The notes under the pieces were generated by a model. The model was not told the origin of the DNA, did not search any database, and was given only the letters and a program-made list of their open reading frames with translations. Source: Bacteroidota bacterium (GTDB taxonomy: Bacteria; Bacteroidota; Bacteroidia; Chitinophagales; Chitinophagaceae). From it: a stretch of 64,000 bases of DNA. Of this stretch, positions 16,790-25,551 are shown one piece after another. Location of the stretch: the NCBI GenBank assembly GCA_016183765.1, contig JACPEA010000002.1, positions 237,832-301,831 on the forward strand, in the 5' to 3' direction. Numbering within the stretch: position 1 is the stretch's first letter; each line of letters starts with the position of its first letter. The translations under genes and the position numbers were made by a program.

Positions 16790-17536
16790 CTGGAAAAAAT
16801 TGTAATCATACCTACGTATAATGAGAAGGAGAATATTTCCGCTATCATAACGGCCGTTTTCAATCTTGGCCAGGGGTATCATGTTTTGGTGATTGACGAC
16901 GGTTCTCCTGATGGTACGGCCAACATAGTACGTGATCTGATGAGCAGCTATCCCGGTCAGTTGTTCCTGGAGGAAAGAAAGGGCAAGCTGGGTTTGGGTA
17001 CTGCTTATATCCATGGATTCAAGTGGAGCCTCGCCCGGGGGTATACCTATATTTTTGAGATGGATGCCGATTTTTCGCACAATCCAGCCGACCTGGAAAG
17101 GCTTTATCATGCCTGCAAACAGGAGGGGGCCGATCTCGCTGTTGGCAGTCGCTATGTGCCTGGTGGTAAAACGGAGAACTGGCCCTGGGACAGGCAACTG
17201 TATTCACGCGGCGGCGCTTTGTACACCAGGATCCTGACCTGGATGCCGGTAAATGATCCTACGGCCGGTTTTGTGTGTTACTCGAGAAAAGTACTGGAAG
17301 CGATCAATTTTGATATGATCCAGTTTGTAGGATATGCTTTCCAGATCGAGATGAAATTTGCCGCCTGGAAACTGGGCTTCAAAATTAAGGAAGTGCCCAT
17401 CACATTTGTTGACCGTAAGATCGGTGTCAGCAAAATGAGTAAAGGCATCATCAAAGAAGGGGTATTGGGTGTACTCCGCATCCAGTTGAAAAGTCTCTTC
17501 AGCAGTAATTACCGCAAGCAACTGAAGAACGCATAG
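16790..17536 (+). CDS. Polyprenol monophosphomannose synthase-like glycosyltransferase (GT2), CTG start
   Basis: A Dpm1-type GT2 enzyme, normally transferring mannose or another hexose from a nucleotide sugar to polyprenyl phosphate at the membrane. The ORF track starts at 16886 (VIDDGSPDGT), which would remove the first nucleotide-binding strand. In frame upstream the DNA encodes EKIVIIPTYNEKENISAI, so the true start lies near CTG 16790; the frame is closed by TAA at 16760 and contains no ATG, GTG or TTG in between. FEMDADFSHNP is the DxD site and the GSRYVPGG motif follows. There is no C-terminal membrane domain. About 249 aa. Confidence 0.82.
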   Translation: MEKIVIIPTYNEKENISAIITAVFNLGQGYHVLVIDDGSPDGTANIVRDLMSSYPGQLFLEERKGKLGLGTAYIHGFKWSLARGYTYIFEMDADFSHNPADLERLYHACKQEGADLAVGSRYVPGGKTENWPWDRQLYSRGGALYTRILTWMPVNDPTAGFVCYSRKVLEAINFDMIQFVGYAFQIEMKFAAWKLGFKIKEVPITFVDRKIGVSKMSKGIIKEGVLGVLRIQLKSLFSSNYRKQLKNA

Positions 17537-17633
17537 TCGTATTTCCTGTTCTCACTCTTGTTCCCCGATAATTTATGGACAGTGATCCTTAGGGGTTGTG
17601 TTTCTGTCCGCGAATATTTGTTTTCTTTGACCT

Positions 17634-18518
17634 ATGAAGCAGGCGCTGATCAAATTACACCTGGCCGTATTCCTGGCAGGCTTTACCGGTATTCTTGGTA
17701 AACTGATAGGTTTGAATGAGGGCCTGCTGGTCTGGTACCGGATCGCCATCACCGTAATTACTTTGTATGCCTGGCTTAGGTACAGGAAACAATTGGGTAC
17801 GGTTTCTCCCGGAGCCGTTTGGCGTTTGATGGGGGTAGGAAGCCTGATCGCGTTACACTGGGTATTTTTTTACGGCAGCATCAAAATGGCCAATGTATCC
17901 ATCGGGCTGGTCTGTTTTGCGTCTGTCGGTTTTTTCACTGCTTTGCTGGAGCCCCTATTCACCACCAAAAAGATCAGCCGGGCTGAGATAGGGTTGGGTT
18001 TATTGAGCTTGCTGGGTATCTACCTGATCTTTCATTTTGATATGCGTTACCGCACGGGCATATTGGTAGGACTGGTATCGGCCATCCTTGCCGCTTTATT
18101 CTCGGTGCTGAATAAACGTTATGTGACCGTTACCGATTCCAAAACCATGATGCTGTATGAACTGAGTGGCGGGTTACTGCTACTTACCCTGGGCATGCCA
18201 CTGTACCTACTTTATTTTCCACCTGCCTATATACTTCCCACGGCCGGTGACTGGCTCTGGCTCCTGATCCTTAGCTGGCTTTGTACCGTGCTGGCGATGG
18301 ACCTGATGCTGCAATCCCTCAAAAAAGTATCCGCCTTCACCCAGAACCTCAGCCTGAACCTGGAGCCTGTGTATGGTATCCTGATGGCTTTCTTTTTATT
18401 CCACGAAAATGCATCCCTGTCGCCCTCTTTTTATCCCGGCGTGGCACTGATTGCCCTGTCGGTGGTGCTGCAAATGCTGCGGGTGGTGAGGAAATGGGGC
18501 GTGAATCGTGAATCGTGA
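17634..18518 (+). CDS. EamA/DMT-superfamily transporter
   Basis: A 294-aa protein with ten predicted membrane segments in two EamA repeats (residues about 5-135 and 150-285). Typical signatures are WYRIAITVITLYAWL, ALHWVFFYGSIKMANVSIGLV near the first repeat and FTQNLSLNLEPVYGILMAFFLFHE near the second. Family members export metabolites such as amino acids. The substrate is unknown. The last few codons (NRES) fall inside the heptamer repeat that begins at 18501. Confidence 0.88.
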   Translation: MKQALIKLHLAVFLAGFTGILGKLIGLNEGLLVWYRIAITVITLYAWLRYRKQLGTVSPGAVWRLMGVGSLIALHWVFFYGSIKMANVSIGLVCFASVGFFTALLEPLFTTKKISRAEIGLGLLSLLGIYLIFHFDMRYRTGILVGLVSAILAALFSVLNKRYVTVTDSKTMMLYELSGGLLLLTLGMPLYLLYFPPAYILPTAGDWLWLLILSWLCTVLAMDLMLQSLKKVSAFTQNLSLNLEPVYGILMAFFLFHENASLSPSFYPGVALIALSVVLQMLRVVRKWGVNRES

Positions 18519-18640
18519 GTAGTGAGTGGTGAGTAGGGAGTGGTGAATGGTCAATAGGACATAACCCGCAGGCCGCTGCCCATACAACACATTTCACTCC
18601 CTACTCCCTACTCACCACTCACTACTCACCATTCACCATT
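18501..18640. repeat. Heptamer tandem repeats forming a large inverted repeat
   Basis: From 18501 the DNA reads as seven-base units close to GTGARTR: GTGAATC twice, GTGAGTA, GTGAGTG, GTGAGTA, GGGAGTG, GTGAATG. From about 18594 the complementary units run the other way. Arms 18508-18541 and 18603-18636 (34 bases each) pair with one mismatch around a 61-base loop. The left arm includes the stop codon of the DMT gene. It could act as a bidirectional 3' end or mRNA stabiliser, or be a mobile-like repeat. It is not a CRISPR array. Confidence 0.75.
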
Positions 18641-18724
18641 TCACCGGTTCCCATCCCTGTTCATCCAAATCTCCCCGTTCGTTTCCATTGTTTGGTTATC
18701 TTCGGAACTATACAAAACACTGAT

Positions 18725-21649
18725 ATGAAAAAGAGTCTCTTGTTTTTCTTTTCCTTTCTTTCTGTGGCCGCTTTTGCGCAGAAGAAACCCCTGGATCATT
18801 CTGTTTACGATGCCTGGCAAAGTATTGGCGAACGACTGATCAGTGCCGATGGTAAATACCTGGCTTATTCGGTGACGCCGCAGGAAGGGGATGCAATCCT
18901 TTATGTGCAATCCACCGATGGTCTTTATAAAAAACAGATCGCCCGCGGTTATGCGGCGGTTATAACAGATGACAGCCGTTTCCTGGTATGCCGGATCAAA
19001 CCCGCTTTCAGGGATACGCGTGATGCCAGGATCAAAAAGAAGAAAACAGATGAGATGCCCAAAGACAGTCTGGCCATTGTGGAACTGGGTAAGGAGGACC
19101 TCACCAAAGTCCCACGGATCAGGAGTTTCAAAATGCCCGATGATGCTGGTAACTGGCTGGCGTACCTGCTGGAAAAACCACTGGCGGAACCGGAAAAAAA
19201 AGCCGAGCAGGATTCACTTGCCCGGTTAACCGCCATGCTGAACATAGCCGATAGCCTGGCCCGCGTGGCCGATAGCATCCGGAATAAAGCCAACGAGGCC
19301 AAACAGAATGGATTATCTGTTTTGCGCGGACCCAGAGGCAGTGCATCGGCGCCCAGAGTCCCCGAAGAACCTTTCGAGGAAGGTACAGAGCTGGTACTAA
19401 GAAACCTGGTAACCGGTGAGCAGAAGACCTATCCACTGGTAAGCGAATATCTCTTCAATAAAAAAGGTACGGTGCTGGTGATAGAAACCACCCGCAAGAC
19501 AGGTGATGCCCGATCACAGGCGGCAGTTAGCCGGATAGACCTGGCCAGCGGTGACAGTAAAACTTTGTTCAAAAAATTCAATGATGCCAAAGCATACCGT
19601 TTGGATGAGGAGGGTGCACAACTGGCATTTGTGGCTGAGCGCGACAGCAGCAGTAAATCATTGCAGAAATTTTATAAACTGTATTATTACAAACAGGGTA
19701 TGGACAGCGCCGTACTGCTGGCCGACAGGAACAGCAAAGGTCTGGCCGCTAACTGGACCGTTAGTGAGAATGCTGCTATCAGCTTCAGTAAAAGCGGGAA
19801 ACGCCTGTTTGCCGGTACTGCCGCTATCTTACCGGTGAAAGATACCAGCCTGCCCGATTTTGATCGGGTAAGTGTAGATGTATGGCATTACAATGATGAT
19901 TATGTACAGCCGGTGCAGTTGAAGAATCTGGAAAATGATTTGCGTAAAAATTATCCTGCCCGCATCGATATGGAAAGCAAAGAACTGGTGCAGCTGATCG
20001 ATAACAGATTCCGTGGTTTGTTGCAGACAAAAGAAGGGGATGGTGATGTGTTCTATGCCTCTTCGGATGATGGTAAAAAAGTAGCCAGTCAATGGCAGGG
20101 TTTTGTGTACAATGATATCTATAGAATAAATCCTGAGACAGGCGCTTCTGAGCTGATAGAAAAGAATTTCAAGGGCAACCTGTTGCAGGCTTCTTATTCC
20201 GGAAAATACCTGTTGTACTATGATGAACGTAAAGCAGGCTATTTCGTGTACAACGCTGATACCCGCAAAACACATCCTATCGCCAAAGACATCAAAACTT
20301 CTCTGAGTGATGAAGAAAATGATGTGCCGGATGATCCGAACGCTTACGGCGTAGCCAGGTGGATGGAAGATGAGAAACATGTGCTGATCTATGACCGTTA
20401 CGATATCTGGCGGGTGGATATAGCTGGTGTGGAGCCTTCTGTATCTCTCACCAATGGCAGAAAAGATAAAATATCCTACCGGTACGTAAGTTCCGACCCG
20501 GATGAGAAATTCCTCAAAGCCGATCAGAAATTGCTGCTGCGCTTGTTTGATGAAAAGGACAAGTCGGCCGGTCTGGCTTTCCTGGACCTGGGCAGGAACC
20601 ATGCGCTCTCAGTGCTGTTTAAAGAGCCAGTAAACATGGGATTCGCTATACAGAAAGCCAAGAATGCGGATGTATTGCTCTACAGTAAGGAAACATTCAC
20701 CAGGTCAACCAATATGTATGTGCACTCCGTGGGAAGCGCTGCGGTACAGTTATCCCATACCAACCCGCAACAGGCAGACTATAACTGGGGAACAGCAGAA
20801 CTGTTCAAGTGGAAAGCCTATACCGGTAAGGAAGCGGAAGGTATCCTGTATAAACCCGAAGGTTTTGATCCCAAAAAGAAATACCCGATGATCGTGTATT
20901 TCTATGAGCGTAACAACAATACACTGCATAATTACCTGGCACCCGCGCCAACGCCATCGCGTTTGAATATCCCGTTTTTTGTGAGCAGGGGATATGTAGT
21001 GCTGGTTCCGGATATCTGGTATAAAACAGGTTATCCGGGCCAGGGGGCTTACGATTATATCGTCAGCGGAACCAGGGCCGTGGTGAAACAGGGTTATGTG
21101 GACAGCGCCAGGATCGGTTTGCAGGGACAAAGCTGGGGCGGGTTCCAGATCGTGTACCTGATCACCAGGACCAACCTGTATGCTGCAGCCTGGGCGGGTG
21201 CGCCTGTTGCCAATATGACCAGTGCTTATGGCGGAATCCGTTGGGGTACCGGTCTGCTGCGCCAGTTCCAGTATGAAAAAACACAGAGCCGTATCGGTGG
21301 AACCTTATGGGACAAAACCAACCTGTATCTCCAGAACTCGGCATTGTTCTCACTTCCCAAAGTGACCACACCGCTGGTGATCATGCACAACGATGCGGAT
21401 GATGCTGTACCCTGGTACCAGGGAATTGAAATGTATGCGGGCATGCGCAGGCTGGGTAAAAAAGTATGGCTGCTGAACTACAACGGTGAAGCGCATAACC
21501 TGGTTGAACGTAAGAACCGGAAAGATATCCAGGTACGTGAACAGCAATTCTTCGACTACCTGTTAAAAGGAGAGAAACCTGCCAAATGGATCTCAGAAGG
21601 TGTTCCCGCCGTTTTAAAAGGAAGGGACCTGGGTTTGGGAACCAACTAA
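18725..21649 (+). CDS. S9-family (prolyl oligopeptidase type) serine peptidase
   Basis: A 974-aa exported peptidase. ATG 18725 is chosen because it begins a clean signal peptide (KKSLLFFFSFLSVAAFAQ); the listed start adds 11 residues before it. A beta-propeller spans roughly residues 30-680, with an inserted Ala/Lys/Glu-rich helical stretch near 150-200. The alpha/beta-hydrolase domain follows, with nucleophile motif GLQGQSWGGFQ, Asp in NDADDAVPW and His in GEAHNL. This family cleaves dipeptides or acyl-peptides from short peptides in the periplasm. It is probably monocistronic and followed by a terminator. Confidence 0.92.
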   Translation: MKKSLLFFFSFLSVAAFAQKKPLDHSVYDAWQSIGERLISADGKYLAYSVTPQEGDAILYVQSTDGLYKKQIARGYAAVITDDSRFLVCRIKPAFRDTRDARIKKKKTDEMPKDSLAIVELGKEDLTKVPRIRSFKMPDDAGNWLAYLLEKPLAEPEKKAEQDSLARLTAMLNIADSLARVADSIRNKANEAKQNGLSVLRGPRGSASAPRVPEEPFEEGTELVLRNLVTGEQKTYPLVSEYLFNKKGTVLVIETTRKTGDARSQAAVSRIDLASGDSKTLFKKFNDAKAYRLDEEGAQLAFVAERDSSSKSLQKFYKLYYYKQGMDSAVLLADRNSKGLAANWTVSENAAISFSKSGKRLFAGTAAILPVKDTSLPDFDRVSVDVWHYNDDYVQPVQLKNLENDLRKNYPARIDMESKELVQLIDNRFRGLLQTKEGDGDVFYASSDDGKKVASQWQGFVYNDIYRINPETGASELIEKNFKGNLLQASYSGKYLLYYDERKAGYFVYNADTRKTHPIAKDIKTSLSDEENDVPDDPNAYGVARWMEDEKHVLIYDRYDIWRVDIAGVEPSVSLTNGRKDKISYRYVSSDPDEKFLKADQKLLLRLFDEKDKSAGLAFLDLGRNHALSVLFKEPVNMGFAIQKAKNADVLLYSKETFTRSTNMYVHSVGSAAVQLSHTNPQQADYNWGTAELFKWKAYTGKEAEGILYKPEGFDPKKKYPMIVYFYERNNNTLHNYLAPAPTPSRLNIPFFVSRGYVVLVPDIWYKTGYPGQGAYDYIVSGTRAVVKQGYVDSARIGLQGQSWGGFQIVYLITRTNLYAAAWAGAPVANMTSAYGGIRWGTGLLRQFQYEKTQSRIGGTLWDKTNLYLQNSALFSLPKVTTPLVIMHNDADDAVPWYQGIEMYAGMRRLGKKVWLLNYNGEAHNLVERKNRKDIQVREQQFFDYLLKGEKPAKWISEGVPAVLKGRDLGLGTN

Positions 21650-21671
21650 GCAGTTTGCAGATATCGTTTAC

Positions 21672-21704
21672 AAAGAGGCGCTCGCATAGGAGTGCCTCTT
21701 TTTT
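21672..21704 (+). terminator. Rho-independent terminator after the S9 peptidase
   Basis: AAAGAGGC and GCCTCTTT pair, with an inner CTC/GAG extension, and a TTTTTT run follows directly. It sits 22 bp after the peptidase stop codon. Confidence 0.85.
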
Positions 21705-21738
21705 GGTGTATATTAGAACACAGATTTAATCCACGCTT

Positions 21739-22290
21739 ATGTATCTGCTTCAGCTCAGCGGGTCTTTCCTGCATCTTCCGTATGTGGGCGTCGCCATCCG
21801 GTCATTGGCGGTGTACCTTTTTATCATTGTGGCCATCCGGATATTTGGCAAAAAAGAACTGGCACAATTGTCCGTGATCGACCTGGTATTCATCCTGCTG
21901 ATCAGTAATGCCGTTCAGAATGCCATGGTCGGACCAGATACCTCGCTGGAAGGAGGACTGGTGGCAGCAGCTGCCTTATTTGCTGCCAACTTCACGTTAA
22001 AGAAACTGCTGTACCGCAACCGTTTCCTCAGCAGCCTGATGCAGGGGGATGCCATATTACTGATCTATAAAGGAAAAGTGAACCACGCACATTGCCGCGA
22101 AGCAGAGATCACACTGGAAGAACTGACCGCAGCGGTCCGTGAACATGGCGCCGCCGGTATTTCGGATGTGGATATTGCCATGCTGGAAGTGGATGGTAAT
22201 ATCAGCGTGGTAAGCAATGGATTCCAGCGAAAATCGCAGGTAGTGCATCCGCGACTGCATAAAATGAAAGGCAGGTTCAGTAAACGGTAA
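21739..22290 (+). CDS. DUF421 (YetF-like) membrane protein
   Basis: A 183-aa protein with three N-terminal membrane helices (VGVAIRSLAVYLFIIVAIRIFG; IDLVFILLISNAVQNAMVG; GGLVAAAALFAANFTLKKLL) and a soluble C-terminal domain beginning at about residue 95 (QGDAILLIYKGKVNHAHCREAEITLEEL). The GKKELAQLSVIDLVFILLIS motif is the hallmark of DUF421. YetF-type proteins have no firmly assigned role. The C-terminal tail is basic. Confidence 0.88.
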   Translation: MYLLQLSGSFLHLPYVGVAIRSLAVYLFIIVAIRIFGKKELAQLSVIDLVFILLISNAVQNAMVGPDTSLEGGLVAAAALFAANFTLKKLLYRNRFLSSLMQGDAILLIYKGKVNHAHCREAEITLEELTAAVREHGAAGISDVDIAMLEVDGNISVVSNGFQRKSQVVHPRLHKMKGRFSKR

Positions 22291-22366
22291 GGATGTTTGT
22301 CTGGCGATACTACTATTTAACATGTTGTATTAAAACCTCTGCGTAAACTCCCTGTTCTCATGTTCT

Positions 22367-22464
22367 GCGGTGAATAAATGGTATAATTGCTGCAATTATA
22401 CGGCGAATATCCTTGACAATGCGGTGAATAAGTACTATATTTACCGCATAAAAGCGGTGAATAA
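22367..22464. promoter_or_regulatory. Phased direct repeats upstream of fic
   Basis: GCGGTGAATAA occurs exactly three times, at 22367, 22421 and 22454; a weaker copy (ACGGCGAATAT) starts at 22400. The spacings between starts are 33, 21 and 33 bp, about three, two and three helical turns, so all copies face the same side of the DNA. The last copy ends on the A of the fic start codon. An inverted partial copy (TTTACCGCAT) lies just before it. This looks like a cooperative operator. Confidence 0.6.
22381..22401. promoter_or_regulatory. Perfect 21-bp palindrome upstream of fic
   Basis: GTATAATTGC and GCAATTATAC face each other around a single central T. The palindrome lies between the first and second GCGGTGAATAA units, about 65-85 bp before the fic ATG. 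It is a candidate binding site for a dimeric repressor; as an RNA it would be a weak hairpin. Confidence 0.55.
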
Positions 22465-23570
22465 TGTATATTCATGAACATAAGGACTGGCCAAAATTCA
22501 CCTGGAACAGTGAGAAACTGGCGGGTTTATTGGCGGAAGTCCGGCATAGACAGGGTAAAATGCTCGGAATGATGGAAGCATTAGGCTTTTCAATTCGTGC
22601 TGAAGCTGCTTTGGATAACTTGACACTGGAAGTCGTTAAGTCGAGTGAGATTGAAGGAGAGACCCTTGATGTTGATCAGGTACGCTCTTCTATTGCCTGT
22701 AGATTAGGTATGGAGATCAGTGGCCTGGTTCCTTCAGACCGAAACGTGGATGGCGTAGTTGAAATGATGTTAGATGCTACCCAGGCCTATGGTCAACCGC
22801 TTACTGAGAAACGTTTATATGGCTGGCAGGCGGCCTTGTTTCCGACCGGTCGTAGCGGCCTTCACAAAATTACTGTAGGTGCATGGCGAACGGGGAAAAA
22901 TGGGCCTATGCAAGTAGTGTCCGGGGCTATGGGAAGAGAAAAAGTGCATTTTGAAGCACCGGAAGCATCAAAGTTATCCAAGGAAATGGCAGACTTTCTC
23001 GACTGGTTCAATACGGAAAGTAATCTTGATCCCGTTCTCAAATCCGCTATAGCACACTTATGGTTTGTGACCATTCACCCTTTTGAAGATGGTAATGGAC
23101 GTATCGCCAGAGCGATCGCTGATATGCAGCTAACCCGTGCAGATAAAACACCACAAAGATTTTATAGTATGTCTGCGCAAATCCGGATTGAGCGCAACGA
23201 CTATTATAATATGCTTGAGAAAATCCAAAAAAGTTCCCTTGATATTACTGAATGGCTGGAATGGTTTCTAAGTTGCTTGGGGCGATCATTTGATAATGTT
23301 GAGAGTGCCTTGCAGCATGTTAACCGTAAAACAGATTTCTGGGATGCTGTTGGGGACGCTGAAATCAATAATCGTCAGCGATTGCTGTTAAATAAACTGC
23401 TTGACGGGTTTGATGGAAAACTGAACACGTCTAAATGGGCTAAGATTGCAAAATGCTCTACAGATACAGCATTGCGTGATATTCAGGATTTAATGAACAA
23501 AGGGATACTTGTAAAAGAAGGTGCTGGTGGTAGGAGTACAAGCTATGTTTTTAATAAGGCGTTTGGCTAA
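22464..23570 (+). CDS. Fic-family protein (DUF4172-Fic) with winged-helix C-terminus
   Basis: A 368-aa Fic protein, which uses ATP to AMPylate (or otherwise nucleotidylate) target proteins. The N-terminal DUF4172 region (WPKFTWNSEKLAGLLAEVRHRQGKM) precedes the self-inhibitory motif SSEIEGE at residues 60-66, whose Glu blocks the ATP site in class II Fic proteins. The catalytic loop is HPFEDGNGRIARAI (about residue 205). The C-terminal part (WAKIAKCSTDTALRDIQDLMNKGILVKEGAGGRSTSY) is a DNA-binding-like winged helix. Such proteins can repress their own promoter, which matches the upstream repeats. No antitoxin gene is adjacent. Confidence 0.92.
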   Translation: MYIHEHKDWPKFTWNSEKLAGLLAEVRHRQGKMLGMMEALGFSIRAEAALDNLTLEVVKSSEIEGETLDVDQVRSSIACRLGMEISGLVPSDRNVDGVVEMMLDATQAYGQPLTEKRLYGWQAALFPTGRSGLHKITVGAWRTGKNGPMQVVSGAMGREKVHFEAPEASKLSKEMADFLDWFNTESNLDPVLKSAIAHLWFVTIHPFEDGNGRIARAIADMQLTRADKTPQRFYSMSAQIRIERNDYYNMLEKIQKSSLDITEWLEWFLSCLGRSFDNVESALQHVNRKTDFWDAVGDAEINNRQRLLLNKLLDGFDGKLNTSKWAKIAKCSTDTALRDIQDLMNKGILVKEGAGGRSTSYVFNKAFG

Positions 23571-23661
23571 ACAAAGTAAAAAAGCATAGCGAGGTTCTGT
23601 TCGGCTTCACGTTTAGTTAAACTGTTGCCTGAAAAGAAAAAAGTAGGTTTTCAGAGCCTAA

Positions 23662-23862
23662 AGGCTATATACTCTCGCGTATGTTGTTCCACCCTATACG
23701 CTCAATTGTAAGGTGGTGAATTTTGACCATTTTAAAATCTTGGCTGGTTTGCCCGGTTTTGTTCTAAATGTTTCAGAATGGATTGATCAGAGCAATGCGA
23801 ATAGAATAGCTGCCAGAAAAGGCAAGTACGATATTACGTTAGTCTATAAAGTTGCTTTGTGA
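23662..23862 (+). pseudogene. Possible coding remnant between fic and the lptA-like gene
   Basis: The gap 23571-23912 contains an open stretch of 66 codons ending at TGA 23862. It has protein-like composition (NFDHFKILAGLPGFVLNVSE, AARKGKYDITLVYKVAL) but no ATG; the only starts are two GTG codons at 23713 and 23716. Upstream the frame is closed by TAA at 23659. It could be the 3' end of a decayed gene or a 48-49 aa GTG-started gene. I recognise no family. Confidence 0.3.
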
Positions 23863-23912
23863 AATAGTTGTGTTGAAGCCCACAATACTCCCATGCAATA
23901 TTTTCCCAGCGA

Positions 23913-25547
23913 TTAATTGGCAAGAATATCAAATTTGCTTTTCGGCCTGATCGCGTCCAGCCACCTGAACCCGCGAATTTTGAGTTCATCGTGATTGATC
24001 TCACGCATGGGGTAGGAGGTCCCGTCGAAACTCCGGATAAAGGAAACCCGTTTGGGTTTCTTGTCTTCGAACAGCATATCGATCACATCCGATGTGGAAC
24101 GGCTCACGCCGATAAAACGGTTCTGTTCATCCTGCCCGTAATACACGTTCTCAGCATTGCCTTTGGCCCGCATATAGTAGATATTGCCGTCTTCGAACAG
24201 GGCATTGATGGTGGTGCTTTTCAACTGGTTGAAATATTGGGTGCTGTCTACCCGGCTGATGGCCATGGCATTCTCGAACACATACATCCGTTCGGGTTTC
24301 TTATTCTTGACGTAGAGATAAATGGTATCGCCCGTAATCTGGTTTTCCTTGGCCCAGATCACCGGGTTGCGGAACAAACGGAAAACAGAATCCTGCAGCG
24401 AATAGAACAGGCTGTCGCCCACCGCCTGCAGCGAATCTGAGAAGATGCGCACATTGAAATAGGCTTCAAAATATTTGTTGTTGCTGCTGTCTGATTTGTT
24501 GGTTGAATCCAATACGGGCTTCACGGACAGGGAGTCACGGATCACAGGCACATTCCGGGTTTTCATCAGGTCCGATAGTCTTGCCGTATACAAAGTATCG
24601 GCAGATATGTAAATGGAATCGCTGCCCTGTTTGATCAGCAATATCGGCTTTTCTGTAGCCAGCAGGATGTCTTTTTTGCGGTCGGTCTTGATGTTGTTGG
24701 CGATCATATCAAAACCCTGTGCCGTATCTTTTCCCCGGTACACCGCATTACCCCTGAACTCGCTGAGTTTGGTAGAGTCATCCACCGCCATATCGTCTGC
24801 CGTAAAGGTATAGGTACTGTCTTCCACCACGGAACGTTTGTTCAGGATGCCCCGTTTGTTCTTCATGTCAAAATATCCCTGCCGGGTCTTGATCACCCTG
24901 CGGCCACTGTCGCTGTAAATGATAGTGGGAGAAGTGAAAGTAGCGATCTCGGTGCCGGTATTGTATTGCAGCGTATCAGTCACTACCTTGTATTCAGGAT
25001 CCACCAGCACTACTTTTTTCTTGAAGATCACATCCTTGGTATCTCCGTAATAATAACCTTCCGTACTGGTCAGGGTGGTTTTCTTGTTCACCAGTTTACC
25101 GCCTTTCAGGTAAGTGCCGATCTTGAGGGTCACATCATACACCAATGTATCTGTGGTCAGTATTCCTTTGCCATCGGTGAGCCTTACTTTTTTACTCAGG
25201 AACGCTTTTTTTTCTTTGCCGAGGTATTTCAGGTACTGTGCGTAGGTATGCACACTGTCTGCATCGTTGATATGGATATTGCCAAAAGCCTCCAGTGAAT
25301 TGTCGATCTCGTTCAGTACGGCGCTGTCCGCATAAAAATCGGTCTTCTCCTGTTTCACATGCGCTTTACCCACGAGTGAAACATATTTATGCATCGAATC
25401 CACCACCAGCATATTCAGCCGGTCGGCATAGATGATCTGTAATAATTTTCCTTCTGTTTTGCCGGTATCCTGGGCAGGACGTTGCGCCATGCCCATTTGT
25501 GCCAATAACAGGAGGAGCCAGGTGTATATAGATCTCTTTCTCAGCAT
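23913..25547 (-). CDS. OstA-like/LptA-type periplasmic LPS transport protein
   Basis: A 544-aa exported protein (signal LLLLLAQMGMAQ) rich in the short beta repeats of the OstA/LptA jelly-roll: ADSAVLNEIDNSLEAFGNIHINDADSVHTYAQYLKYLGKEKKAFL and similar repeats to about residue 480. In proteobacteria LptA bridges the periplasm and carries lipopolysaccharide to LptD. Bacteroidota versions are longer, as here. The gene lies 4 bp after mlaD and ends the minus-strand envelope run. lptD is divergent 2 kb away. The role in LPS transport is family inference. Confidence 0.86.
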   Translation of the reverse strand: MLRKRSIYTWLLLLLAQMGMAQRPAQDTGKTEGKLLQIIYADRLNMLVVDSMHKYVSLVGKAHVKQEKTDFYADSAVLNEIDNSLEAFGNIHINDADSVHTYAQYLKYLGKEKKAFLSKKVRLTDGKGILTTDTLVYDVTLKIGTYLKGGKLVNKKTTLTSTEGYYYGDTKDVIFKKKVVLVDPEYKVVTDTLQYNTGTEIATFTSPTIIYSDSGRRVIKTRQGYFDMKNKRGILNKRSVVEDSTYTFTADDMAVDDSTKLSEFRGNAVYRGKDTAQGFDMIANNIKTDRKKDILLATEKPILLIKQGSDSIYISADTLYTARLSDLMKTRNVPVIRDSLSVKPVLDSTNKSDSSNNKYFEAYFNVRIFSDSLQAVGDSLFYSLQDSVFRLFRNPVIWAKENQITGDTIYLYVKNKKPERMYVFENAMAISRVDSTQYFNQLKSTTINALFEDGNIYYMRAKGNAENVYYGQDEQNRFIGVSRSTSDVIDMLFEDKKPKRVSFIRSFDGTSYPMREINHDELKIRGFRWLDAIRPKSKFDILAN

Positions 25548-25551
25548 CAGG

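Noticed and set aside
18349-18597. Minus-strand ORFs over the heptamer repeats
   Set aside because: Low-complexity translation (HSLLTTH-type) of the repeat, not a gene.
18501-18640. Possible CRISPR array
   Set aside because: Units are 7 bp with no unique spacers and no cas genes nearby.
22464-23570. Fic plus downstream open stretch as a Fic toxin-antitoxin pair
   Set aside because: The Fic protein already carries its own inhibitory SSEIEGE motif, and the open stretch has no antitoxin features.
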